DNA of 64,000 nt, taken from the NCBI RefSeq assembly GCF_010686705.1, contig NZ_JAAGWY010000001.1, positions 620,001-684,000 on the forward strand, given 5' to 3'. Below the pieces are notes generated by a model. That model was not told the origin of the DNA. It made no database searches and was given only the letters and a program-made list of their open reading frames with translations. The first letter of the stretch is position 1. Each line of letters starts with the position of its first letter. Position numbers and translations under genes: made by a program. Positions 53,120 through 61,190 of this stretch are shown here, one piece after another. The DNA comes from Leifsonia tongyongensis (GTDB lineage: Bacteria > Actinomycetota > Actinomycetes > Actinomycetales > Microbacteriaceae).

Positions 53120-54348
53120 GCGGTCGCCTTCCGTACGCTCAGCTGGAACCCGCCGTGGACGCTCGGGCCCGCCACCACGCGGGCCCCGGCCGACCGTGCG
53201 CGGGCGACGAGACCGTCCAGACCGTTGCCCCGGTGCGACGCGACCGACGCAGTGATCGCGTCGCCGTCCGGGCCGGCGACACCGACGACACCGACGACCC
53301 CGACGGCACCGACGACCCTGACCATCCCCGCCCCACGTCCGTCGTCCGACACCACGAGCGAGTCGTCGGTGAGCTCGACCCAGCAGTTCCTGGCTCCCGA
53401 ATGACGGATGACGTTGGTCACGCCCTCGCGCAGCACCCACCCGAAGAGCTCGCGCAGCTCGGGCCGCACGATCTCTCCGTTGCGGGGAAGATGGGCTTCG
53501 ATGTCAGCTGCGGCGAGCGCCGTCTGAGCCGCAGCGAGTTCGGTGGACAGGCTCATCTCGCGGTACCCGGCGACGGCCGCGCGCAGGTCGGTCAGGGCCG
53601 CGCGCGACAGGCGTTCGATGTCGGCGATCTCCTCTTCCGCCCGCGCGGGGTCGAGCGTGACGAGCCGGCGGGCGAGCTCCGATTTCACGGTCACCACGGT
53701 GAGGGAGTGACCGAGCACGTCGTGCATGTCGCGGGAGAACCTGGCGCGCTCTTCGACGACCGCGAGCCGGGCCACCTCGCCTTGCGCCTGGCGCAGCTCG
53801 CGCACGGTGCGCATCTGCCGGTTCAGGCCGAACATCATCGAGGTGACGGAGAAGGTGATGATGCCGCTCCACGCAGCGCTGTCGACGAAATCGGTGAGCA
53901 CGCCGTAGATGAGGGGGATCAGGATGAGCACCGCGGTGAACACGGCGACGATCGCGAACTCCTCGAAGACAGCCGCCGAGACGACGGCGACGAGAACCCA
54001 CAGCCAGAACGTGTTGCCGCCCAGCAACGGGAAGAACGCGAACGAGATGAGCCAGTAGCCGGCGACCGCGATGATCCGGTCGCGCAGCGGCGCCCACCAC
54101 ACCATCGGCGCCAGGAAGACGAAGATCCCGCAGTAGATCACCAGCAGCACGGTGGCGGCGACTTTCGCTGCGGTCGAGCCCGGCGACAGCCAGACGGCGA
54201 TCACGGTGAGCACCTGGTAGAGCAGTCCGAAGCTGGCGCCGATGTACCAGCCGCGGGTCGAGCGGTCGGTCATGCTCTGGCGTGCCCGGCCCCACCATTC
54301 GTCCCAGCTCGCGGGACGTTCCGCCGGCGTGCGGGAGGCCAGGTCCAT
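53116..54348 (-). CDS. DesK-type sensor histidine kinase
   Basis: 410 residues. Six hydrophobic helices (about 35-170), HisKA_3 phospho-site His209 in RFSRDMHDVLGHSLTVV, N-box LREGVTNVIRHSGARNC, and G-box DDGRGAG. Right after the G-box is an insert of V-G repeats (residues about 344-358) encoded by a 9-bp tandem repeat, before the conserved NGLDGLVAR. No large sensory domain outside the membrane, so the signal is probably membrane state or a drug. Pairs with the following NarL-type regulator. Confidence 0.93.
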   Translation of the reverse strand: MDLASRTPAERPASWDEWWGRARQSMTDRSTRGWYIGASFGLLYQVLTVIAVWLSPGSTAAKVAATVLLVIYCGIFVFLAPMVWWAPLRDRIIAVAGYWLISFAFFPLLGGNTFWLWVLVAVVSAAVFEEFAIVAVFTAVLILIPLIYGVLTDFVDSAAWSGIITFSVTSMMFGLNRQMRTVRELRQAQGEVARLAVVEERARFSRDMHDVLGHSLTVVTVKSELARRLVTLDPARAEEEIADIERLSRAALTDLRAAVAGYREMSLSTELAAAQTALAAADIEAHLPRNGEIVRPELRELFGWVLREGVTNVIRHSGARNCWVELTDDSLVVSDDGRGAGMVRVVGAVGVVGVVGVAGPDGDAITASVASHRGNGLDGLVARARSAGARVVAGPSVHGGFQLSVRKATA

Positions 54349-54412
54349 ACCGATCACTGTAGACCGGGCCGGCCTGGCCCCGTTCGCGCCGGCGGCAGCG
54401 CGCGCACCGGCG

Positions 54413-55156
54413 TCAGCTGCGCGCCGCATCCCGCCGGTACCGCCAGATGATGAATCCCCCGAGCGCGATCGTCCAGGCGAGGAGCACCAGCGCCGGCGTC
54501 AGGATGTCGCCCGACTGGTGCGCCCCCATCTGCCCGATGCGGTTCAGCCAGTACGAGGGGACCGCCTGCGCCACGTTCGCGACCCACGCCGGGAAGATCT
54601 GCAACGGAATCCACAGGCCGCCCAGCACCGCCATTCCCATGAACACCGCCATGAAGAGCGGCTGCGCGAAGTCGGGCTTCGCGAACTGCCCGATGAGGAT
54701 GCCGAGAAGGGAGAACGGGAGGATGCCGAACCAGAGCCCGAGGCCGGCGGTCATCCACCTCATCGGGGGAAGCGTCGAATGGTAGAGCAGCACCGAGACG
54801 CCGAAGATCACGAGGATCGAGACGAGACCCATCAGCATCGCGGTGATCATCTTCGACACGAGGTAGCCGGTCCCACTGAGCGGGGTGATGCGCAGCTGGC
54901 GGTTCCAGCCGATCGAGCGCTCGGTCACGATGTTGAACGCTTGCGAGAGCGCCGCCATCATCCCGCCGTAGCCGGCCACCTGGATGGTCGTCACGACGAT
55001 CCACGGAAGCCCGGTGACCGCATCCACCTGACCGGCTCCGCCGAAGGTGCCGCCGAAAGCGACGAGCATGACCAGCGGAACCGCCAGGGTGAAGATCATC
55101 GCGCGGGCGTTCTTGAGCTGGCGGAATGATTCGAGTCCGACATAGGCGATGCTCAT
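54413..55156 (-). CDS. ABC-2-type exporter permease
   Basis: 247 residues, six helices. Opening SIAYVGLESFRQLKNARAMIFTLAVPLVMLVAFGGTFG, and the ABC-2 conserved FAKPDFAQPLFMAVFMGMAVLGGLWIPLQIFPAWVANVAQAVPSYWLNRIGQ. ATG overlaps the ATPase stop (ATGA). Together they form a DrrAB/LnrLM-like exporter, probably for lipids, antibiotics or peptides. 64 bp before the sensor kinase start. Confidence 0.92.
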   Translation of the reverse strand: MSIAYVGLESFRQLKNARAMIFTLAVPLVMLVAFGGTFGGAGQVDAVTGLPWIVVTTIQVAGYGGMMAALSQAFNIVTERSIGWNRQLRITPLSGTGYLVSKMITAMLMGLVSILVIFGVSVLLYHSTLPPMRWMTAGLGLWFGILPFSLLGILIGQFAKPDFAQPLFMAVFMGMAVLGGLWIPLQIFPAWVANVAQAVPSYWLNRIGQMGAHQSGDILTPALVLLAWTIALGGFIIWRYRRDAARS

Positions 55157-56193
55157 GATGCGACCTCTTCCAGGGTTGCGGGGGCTGCGTCGTGCGACGA
55201 CTTGGCACTTGTTGCTGCTATCGCTCCGGGCACATCAGCAACAAGTGACAAGTCGACTCGGGCGCGGTTGTCGGCGTCGGCCTCAAAGTCGGAACGGCCT
55301 TCAGTGAGGGCGAGGAACGCGTCGTCCATCGTGTGCGACGTGACCTCGATGTCTCGGATGTCCTGGTACGCGCTCAGGAGGCTCCGCAGCGTCGCATCCG
55401 AGTCGTCGCTCACGAGGGTGAAGTGGGCTCCCCGGTGCTCGAGGCTCCGCACACCGGGCAGCGTCGCAAGTTCCTGCTCGACGTCGAGGTTCCACTCGAA
55501 GTCCGCGGTGGCGCGGATGCGGCGACCGGACACGACCGCCTTCACCTCGCTGGGACTGCCGTCGGCGACCACGCGGCCTGCGCTCAGCATGACGATGCGG
55601 TCGGCGTAGGTGTCGGCCTCATCCAGGTAGTGCGTGGCGAAGACGACCGTGCGGCCCTCGTCGGTGAATTCCCGCATCGACTGCCAGAAGGTGCGGCGCG
55701 CTTCCACATCCATTGCAGCGGTCGGCTCGTCGAGGAACAGCAGGTCGGGGTTCGAGACGACGGCGACCGCGAAGCGTGCGCGCTGCAGCTGGCCGCCCGA
55801 AAGCTTGCTGACCCGCTGTTTCGCGATCTCGGTGCAGCGGGCGCGGGCGAGCGCCTCCTCGACGGGCAGCGGATGCCGGTGCACGCTCGCGACGAGCGCC
55901 ACGCTCTGCGCGACGGTGAGGGTCGGCAGTAGCGCGCCGCCCTGCAGCATCGCGCCGACGCGTCCGCTCTCGATCGCCGACCGCGGGGAGGCGCCGAAGA
56001 GTTCCGCCGCGCCCGACGTGGGATGCGCGAGTCCGAGAGCCAGGTCGATGGTCGTCGACTTGCCGGCGCCGTTCGGCCCGAGAAGCGCGACGACTTCGCC
56101 CGGTTCGATCGTGAGGCTGACTCCGGCGACCGCCCGGATGTGACCGAACGACTTCTTCAGGTCGGTGAGCTGGATGGCTGGTGTATTCACCAT
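55153..56193 (-). CDS. ABC exporter ATPase with palindrome-derived C-terminal tail
   Basis: 346 residues. Walker A GPNGAGKST, signature KLSGGQLQRARFAVAVV, Walker B LLFLDEPTAAMD, and H-loop FATHYLDEADTYADR. The C-terminal region after residue 240 has the DrrA-type accessory fold. Residues about 313-333 (SRVDLSLVADVPGAIAATSA) are encoded by the third copy of the 59-60 bp ACGACTTGGC palindrome, so this tail is probably an insertion product rather than an ancestral domain. First gene of a four-gene operon with the permease, kinase and regulator. Confidence 0.92.
   Translation of the reverse strand: MVNTPAIQLTDLKKSFGHIRAVAGVSLTIEPGEVVALLGPNGAGKSTTIDLALGLAHPTSGAAELFGASPRSAIESGRVGAMLQGGALLPTLTVAQSVALVASVHRHPLPVEEALARARCTEIAKQRVSKLSGGQLQRARFAVAVVSNPDLLFLDEPTAAMDVEARRTFWQSMREFTDEGRTVVFATHYLDEADTYADRIVMLSAGRVVADGSPSEVKAVVSGRRIRATADFEWNLDVEQELATLPGVRSLEHRGAHFTLVSDDSDATLRSLLSAYQDIRDIEVTSHTMDDAFLALTEGRSDFEADADNRARVDLSLVADVPGAIAATSAKSSHDAAPATLEEVAS
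55197..55256. repeat. 59-60-bp palindrome, ACGACTTGGC family, copy C (inside a CDS)
   Basis: Left arm ACGACTTGGCACTTGTTGCT, right arm AGCAACAAGTGACAAGTCG: only one mismatch in about 19 pairs, around a 20-bp centre. Lies wholly within the end of the ABC ATPase gene and keeps its frame open. Confidence 0.85.
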
Positions 56194-56307
56194 CCCAGCT
56201 TCGGGGCGCGCGGGTGCGCGTGCTCGGGCCGTCCGTCAGGATGTGCGGGTGACGTATGTCACGGGTGGGCGCCGCGGACAAACGTCAGGGCTGTCACCAC
56301 GGTGCTT

Positions 56308-57549
56308 TCAGAGCTCGGATGCCTCGCCAGACGACCGCAGGCGCATCATCCCGATCACGCCCGAGGCCGCGCCCACCGTGAGCAGCAGTCCGCCGATCAT
56401 CAGAGCGAGGTCGCCGGGGCCACCGGCGCGCCCCGACCCGACCGCCGGGGCGGCCACGGCGGCAGCCGGCGGAACCTGCGGCGGTCGCACGAAGCGGATC
56501 CCCGCTGACGCCTGGCCGGGCGGCCGGGTGGCAATCGCGGTCACCTGCGGGAGGACCGCCGTCGCCCCGGCGACCTCGACCGTCTCGGATGCGCGCTGCA
56601 GCAGCACGTAGAAGCTCGCGCCGGGCGAACCGAACGCCCGGTCGAGGAGCGGGATCGCGACGGTCGCGCTGCCCTGCCCGGCAGCGAACCGCACGGTGCC
56701 GCGGGATGACGCGTAGTCCAGTCCTGAGCGCGCAGAGCCGTCCGCCGTCACGTAGTCGACGTGCGCCGCCGCGTCGGTTGCCGTGCGCGACACGATGAAG
56801 CGCGCCGACCGGCTGTCGGCCGACAGCCCCGCGCTCGCGATGCTGATCGCGCTCGCGCGCGTCACGGCGAAGGATGCGGTGGCTACCGAGCCCAGCAGCT
56901 GCGGCGTCGCCGTCGGCGGAACGTACCGCGCGGTGATGGTGTGCGTGCCGGGGCCGGGTGCATCCACGCTCGCCCGCGCCACACCGTCGGCGTTGACCGT
57001 CGCTGCGACGGTCGTGTCCGAGGAGTCGAGCGAGAATTCGACGGTTCCTGCGCCGGGCGCCCCGAGGAGCATCCGCTGGACTGTCGCAGTGACGTCGACC
57101 GGGTCACCGGACGCGGCCGTCGGAGGCGCAGAGATCGTGACCGTCGTCGCTGTCTCGCACGCCGCTGCGCCCGGGTCGACGGCGACCGTGGACCCGCCGA
57201 GAGTCCACGCGAGGTCGCCGGCCGCACCGGCGAACGTCGTCGCGAAGACCGCGTGGTGCACACCGGGGTCGAAGGTCGACGGCTGGCCGCGATCGCGGCC
57301 GAGCGAGAAGGTGTTCTGGGCGGCGCCGGGGGTGAGCGCGACGGACTCCGCCGAAGAGTTGCGGTACCCGAAGACGACGGTGAACGCATCCGGTGCCGCC
57401 CCCGGCGCGGAGCTGACGCAATCCACCAACGGTGCGAGCGCTCCGGCATCCGGTGTCGCTACGGCAGCACCTGCCGTTGCGAGCGCGAACGCGCCAGCGA
57501 GAACGACCGCCGCGGCCACGCGGAAAGCGCGCAATCGCGAACGTTTCAC
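56308..57549 (-). CDS. Secreted Ig-like/Calx-beta repeat protein with C-terminal anchor
   Basis: 413 residues. Signal peptide at the start (FRVAAAVVLAGAFALATAGAAVA). Then a DUF11-like beta domain (DAFTVVFGYRNSSAESVALTPGAAQNTF), an Ig-like 3-type domain (PVDVTATVQRMLLGAPGAGTVEFSLD through GTHTITARYVPP), and a Calx-beta-type segment (ARFIVSRTATDAAAHVDYVTADGSARSGLDYASSRGTVRFAAGQGSATVAIPLLD). A Pro/Ala linker and a single C-terminal helix (LALMIGGLLLTVGAASGVIGMMRLR) anchor it in the membrane. Likely surface adhesion or wall structure. GTG start 57549, with weak ribosome site. Confidence 0.8.
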   Translation of the reverse strand: MKRSRLRAFRVAAAVVLAGAFALATAGAAVATPDAGALAPLVDCVSSAPGAAPDAFTVVFGYRNSSAESVALTPGAAQNTFSLGRDRGQPSTFDPGVHHAVFATTFAGAAGDLAWTLGGSTVAVDPGAAACETATTVTISAPPTAASGDPVDVTATVQRMLLGAPGAGTVEFSLDSSDTTVAATVNADGVARASVDAPGPGTHTITARYVPPTATPQLLGSVATASFAVTRASAISIASAGLSADSRSARFIVSRTATDAAAHVDYVTADGSARSGLDYASSRGTVRFAAGQGSATVAIPLLDRAFGSPGASFYVLLQRASETVEVAGATAVLPQVTAIATRPPGQASAGIRFVRPPQVPPAAAVAAPAVGSGRAGGPGDLALMIGGLLLTVGAASGVIGMMRLRSSGEASEL

Positions 57550-57603
57550 ACGCGCAATATTATCCGCCGGCACGACGCCCGGAGCGCGGTTCCGGCGGAT
57601 GCG

Positions 57604-57681
57604 CCCCCACCAGTTCGGGGCGCGCCCGCCAGCTCGACCGGGCAGGAAAGCCCCACGATGGCGGGGACGCCCGAACGGGGG
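57604..57681. repeat. Nested palindrome, CCCGCCAGCTCG family, second locus
   Basis: GTTCGGG (57613-57619) pairs with CCCGAAC (57670-57676). Inside it, CCCGCCA (57625-57631) pairs with TGGCGGG (57659-57665). The 12-mer CCCGCCAGCTCG is at 57625-57636. Between divergent genes; more degenerate than the 59758 copy. Confidence 0.65.
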
Positions 57682-57794
57682 AAGACCGGATCGAATCTGA
57701 GTATTGCATGAATGCAGAATCGGTCATACGTTGACACCAACCGGTCGGCCGGCATCCGTCGGCCGCCACAATGCAAACGGTCAGGAGATCCTTG

Positions 57795-59705
57795 ATGCGC
57801 AAGAAAGCACTCGGAGTGTCCCTGGTAGCGGTCGCGGCACTCGTCGCAGCGCTCACGGGCACAGGAGCGGCAACCGCCGCACCCGCCTCGAAACCCATAC
57901 CGAACTCGACACCAGGTTGGCTGAACCACGGCAAGAACCTGGGTGCCGCTTCGCCGAACGGGCCCGTCGACGTGCGTGTCTACCTCGCACCGAACGGAGG
58001 ACTCGACGCGCTGAAAGCCGCGGCGACCTCCGCGTCGAAAACCCACCACTACCTCACCCCGGCGCAGTATCACGCGAAGTTCGACGCGACAGCCTCGACC
58101 GTCAGCGCGGTGAGCGGATGGCTCACGGGAGCCGGACTGAAGGTCAGCGCGGAGGCCAACAACCGCTATCTGGATGTCTCAGGCAGCGTCGGCGCTGCGA
58201 ACAAGGCGTTCGGCGTCACCCTCTCCAACTTCACCCACGACGGACTCTCGGTGCAGGCACCGACCGGCGCGGCGAGCGCGCCTGACGCCGTCGCCGCATC
58301 CATCATCGCCGTAGCGGGCCTCGACACGACGGTGAACACCGTCGAGCCGCAGACGCAGAAGCCGTCACCGCCCAGCGCTGGGTTCCGTAACGCGCAGGTG
58401 TGTTCGCACTGGTACGGGGACTCCACTCCGGCCAACACCCCCACGCCGGATGGCACGGTCCTGCCGCAGTTCAACGGGGCGACGCTGCCCTTTGCACCGT
58501 GCGGGTACACCGGTCCCCAGCTCCGCAACTCCTATGAGGCAGGCGCAGCAGCCGGCCTCAACGGCAGCGGAGTGACCGTGGCGATCACCGACGCGTACGC
58601 ATCGCCGACGATCGAATCCGACGCCAACCGCTATGCCACCGACAACGGCGACAAGGCGTTCACCGCTGGCCAGTACTCGCAGAACCTTCCCGGTTCGTTC
58701 ATCCAGGTCAACGCCACCAAGTCGGCGCACCAGTGTGACGCATCCGGATGGTACGGCGAGCAGACGCTCGACGTCGAGGCCGTCCATGCGATGGCGCCGG
58801 CTGCGAACATCCGCTACTACGCCGGAAAGAGCTGCGAGGACAAAGACCTCCTCGACACGTTCACCCGTATCAACGACGAGAACATCGCGAATATCGTGAC
58901 GAACTCGTGGGGTGGCGCGGGCGACGCGGTTCCACCGACGCTGCTGCAGGCCTACGACGTGGCGTTCCTCCAGGGCGCTGTCCAGGGAATCAGCTACGTG
59001 TTCTCCACCGGCGACAACGGCGACGAGGTCACCCGGCTCGGAACACCGCAGACGGACTTCCCCGCATCCGACCCGTACGTGACGGGCGTCGGCGGAACCT
59101 CGACGGCGATCACCCAGGCGGGTGTCACCGGTGAGACCGGCTGGCAGACCACGAAGTACGGGCTCTCCGGTGGTGCATGGAAGGTGACCGTTCCGTTCCT
59201 TTACGGAGGCGGCGGCGGGTACTCGTCGAACGTTCCCGAACCCGACTACCAGGTCGCGGCCGGCATCCAGAGCCCGAACGGTGGCCGCGCGCTGCCCGAC
59301 GTGTCGATGGACGGCGACCCGACGACCGGCATGCTGATCGGACAGACACAGTCCTTCCCGGGCGGCGCCGCGTACGGCACCTTCCGGATCGGCGGCACGA
59401 GCCTCTCGTCGCCACTGTTCGCCGGCATGACGGCGCTGAAGATCCAGGCCAGCGGTCACGGCCTCGGCCTCCTCAACCCGCTGATCTACTCCGACCACTC
59501 GGGATTCCACGATGTGACCGGTGCGGGGATCGATGCGGGCAACATCCGGGTCGACTTCGTGAACGGGCTGGATGCGACCAACGGGTACGTCTACACGGTG
59601 CGTTCGTTCAACACGGCGAACACCACCCTGAAGGTCGGAACCGGATGGGACAGCGAGACCGGCTGGGGCAGCGCCCGCGCCGGGTGGCTCACCGCAGTGC
59701 AGTAA
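57795..59705 (+). CDS. S53-family serine-carboxyl peptidase (sedolisin/kumamolisin-like)
   Basis: 636 residues. Signal peptide to about residue 29, pro-domain (about 58-180, VDVRVYLAPNGGLDALK, FDATASTVSAVSGWLTGAGLKV), then the catalytic domain with Glu322 and Asp326 (GEQTLDVEAV), oxyanion Asp407 (STGDNG), and nucleophile Ser536 (GGTSLSSP). Three Cys in the first 120 residues of the mature part may form disulfides. A secreted endopeptidase, active at low pH in most family members. ATG 57795 with AGGAG seven bases upstream; an alternative ATG 57771 has none. Strong terminator downstream. Confidence 0.94.
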   Translation: MRKKALGVSLVAVAALVAALTGTGAATAAPASKPIPNSTPGWLNHGKNLGAASPNGPVDVRVYLAPNGGLDALKAAATSASKTHHYLTPAQYHAKFDATASTVSAVSGWLTGAGLKVSAEANNRYLDVSGSVGAANKAFGVTLSNFTHDGLSVQAPTGAASAPDAVAASIIAVAGLDTTVNTVEPQTQKPSPPSAGFRNAQVCSHWYGDSTPANTPTPDGTVLPQFNGATLPFAPCGYTGPQLRNSYEAGAAAGLNGSGVTVAITDAYASPTIESDANRYATDNGDKAFTAGQYSQNLPGSFIQVNATKSAHQCDASGWYGEQTLDVEAVHAMAPAANIRYYAGKSCEDKDLLDTFTRINDENIANIVTNSWGGAGDAVPPTLLQAYDVAFLQGAVQGISYVFSTGDNGDEVTRLGTPQTDFPASDPYVTGVGGTSTAITQAGVTGETGWQTTKYGLSGGAWKVTVPFLYGGGGGYSSNVPEPDYQVAAGIQSPNGGRALPDVSMDGDPTTGMLIGQTQSFPGGAAYGTFRIGGTSLSSPLFAGMTALKIQASGHGLGLLNPLIYSDHSGFHDVTGAGIDAGNIRVDFVNGLDATNGYVYTVRSFNTANTTLKVGTGWDSETGWGSARAGWLTAVQ

Positions 59706-59718
59706 GTTCCTGAAACGG

Positions 59719-59748
59719 GAGGGGTCCGGCGCGTTGCCGGGCCCCTTT
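59719..59748 (+). terminator. Intrinsic terminator of the S53 peptidase gene
   Basis: GGGGTCCGGC (59721-59730) pairs with GCCGGGCCCC (59736-59745) around a five-base loop, followed by TTT. It begins 15 bp past the stop. Confidence 0.8.
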
Positions 59749-59757
59749 CGTGTGGCC

Positions 59758-59862
59758 GCCAGCTCGGCGCGCGTGCCCGCCAGCTCGGCGCGCGTGCCCG
59801 CCAGCTCGGGACATCCCCGCCAGCTCGAGCGGGCGGGGATGTCGCGACGTGGCGGGCACGCG
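59758..59862. repeat. Tandem half-units and a 72-bp nested palindrome, CCCGCCAGCTCG family
   Basis: GCCAGCTCGGCGCGCGTGCCC is repeated in direct tandem, giving 12-mer copies at 59776, 59797 and 59816. The full palindrome (59791-59862) has perfect 13-bp outer arms CGCGTGCCCGCCA / TGGCGGGCACGCG and perfect 12-bp inner arms GACATCCCCGCC / GGCGGGGATGTC. In the convergent spacer between the S53 gene and purM. Confidence 0.85.
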
Positions 59863-59889
59863 TCGGTTGAGCGTCAGGATGCGGATGCG

Positions 59890-61011
59890 CTACACGGCGT
59901 ACGAGCCGACGAGCCGCACCGCGCCGCCGTCGACACCCTTCGCGCCCTGCTCGAACCTGTCAAGGTCGCGAACCGACGTGGAGATCGTCCCGACCGTCCA
60001 CGACGGGATGCCGTCGGCCGTGAGGGCGGTGGCCACCGCATCCGCCGCATCCGGTGCGACGACCGCGAACATGCCGATACCCAGGTTCCACGTGCCCTCG
60101 CTCGACTCGAGGGTCGAACCGGCGAGATCGCTCAGCACGCGGAACACCGGAAGCGGCGACCAGGTGGAACGATCGACTTCGACCCAGGAACCGCGCGGCA
60201 GCACCCGGGCGAGGTTGGCGGCGATGCCGCCGCCGGTGACATGGCTCAGCGAGTGGACCGCGCCGGCCAGTGCGGGATCGCCGAGAACGCGCAGCAGCGG
60301 GCTCGTGTACAGCCTTGTCGGCTCGAGCAGCACTTCGCCGACGACGCCGCCGAACTCGTCGGACCGATCGGCGAAGCCGATTCCGCTCTTCGACAGGATG
60401 TGCCGGACCAGGGAGAAGCCGTTCGAATGGAGTCCGGAGGATGCCAGGGCGACCACCACATCGCCGTCGCGCACGCGGTCTGCGCCGAGGACCGCATCCG
60501 CTTCGACAGCGCCGACCGCGGCGCCGGCGACGTCGTAGTCGTCCGGGCCGAGGAGTCCAGGGTGCTCAGCCGTCTCGCCGCCGACCAGGGCGGTGCCGGT
60601 CTCGGCGCACGCGCGGGCGATGCCGGCGACGATGTCGGCGATACGTGAGGGGACGACCTTGCCGCACGCGATGTAGTCGGTCATGAACAGCGGTTTCGCC
60701 CCGACGACGACGATGTCGTCGACGACCATGCCGACCAGGTCCTGTCCGATGGTGTCGTGCTTGTCGATCGCCTGCGCGATGGCGACCTTCGTGCCGACCC
60801 CATCGGTGGAGGTTGCGAGAAGCGGATGCGCGAACTCCTTGAGCGCAGAAACGTCGAACAGGCCGGCGAACCCGCCCACGCCGCCCAGGACTTCGGGCCC
60901 GTGGGTGCGCGAAACGGCGGACTTCATCAGCTCGACGGCGAGGTCACCCGCGGCCGTGTCGACACCGGCTTCGGCGTAGGAGGAGGTGGCGGATGCGCGC
61001 TGTTCGGTCAC
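59890..61011 (-). CDS. purM: Phosphoribosylformylglycinamidine cyclo-ligase (AIR synthetase)
   Basis: 373 residues. ATP-dependent ring closure of FGAM to AIR in purine synthesis. Motifs: SYAEAGVDTAAGDLAVELMK, HPLLATSTDGVGTKVAIAQ, DLVGMVVDDIVVVGAKPLFMTDYIACG, LVGGETAEHPGLL, and SGLHSNGFSLVRHIL followed by HVTGGGIAANLARVLP. GTG start at 61011. Same strand as purF but 179 bp after it, with a palindrome between. Confidence 0.97.
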   Translation of the reverse strand: MTEQRASATSSYAEAGVDTAAGDLAVELMKSAVSRTHGPEVLGGVGGFAGLFDVSALKEFAHPLLATSTDGVGTKVAIAQAIDKHDTIGQDLVGMVVDDIVVVGAKPLFMTDYIACGKVVPSRIADIVAGIARACAETGTALVGGETAEHPGLLGPDDYDVAGAAVGAVEADAVLGADRVRDGDVVVALASSGLHSNGFSLVRHILSKSGIGFADRSDEFGGVVGEVLLEPTRLYTSPLLRVLGDPALAGAVHSLSHVTGGGIAANLARVLPRGSWVEVDRSTWSPLPVFRVLSDLAGSTLESSEGTWNLGIGMFAVVAPDAADAVATALTADGIPSWTVGTISTSVRDLDRFEQGAKGVDGGAVRLVGSYAV

Positions 61012-61073
61012 CGTTCAAGAGTACCGGCCCGGAATGCGCACCCTTGCGCCGGGCGCCGGTGCTGGATTCACGC

Positions 61074-61139
61074 CGCCGCACTACTTCGGCCCGAGCGCAC
61101 TCGTACGACTTAGTGCGCCGGGGACGAACACGTGCGGCG
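61074..61139. repeat. Nested palindrome, CCGCAC family, third locus
   Basis: Outer arms CGCCGCAC (61074-61081) and GTGCGGCG (61132-61139), inner arms GCGCACT (61095-61101) and AGTGCGC (61112-61118), all perfect. It sits between purF and purM on the same strand. A run of ACGCAACGCGT-like short direct repeats (61141-61185) follows. Confidence 0.8.
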
Positions 61140-61190
61140 AGACGCAACGCGTGCGAGACGCAACGCGTACGAGACGCAACGCGCCTTGGG

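Noticed and set aside
59758-59862. Short CRISPR array
   Set aside because: The repeat copies are separated by similar rather than unique sequence, and the region forms nested palindromes; no cas genes.
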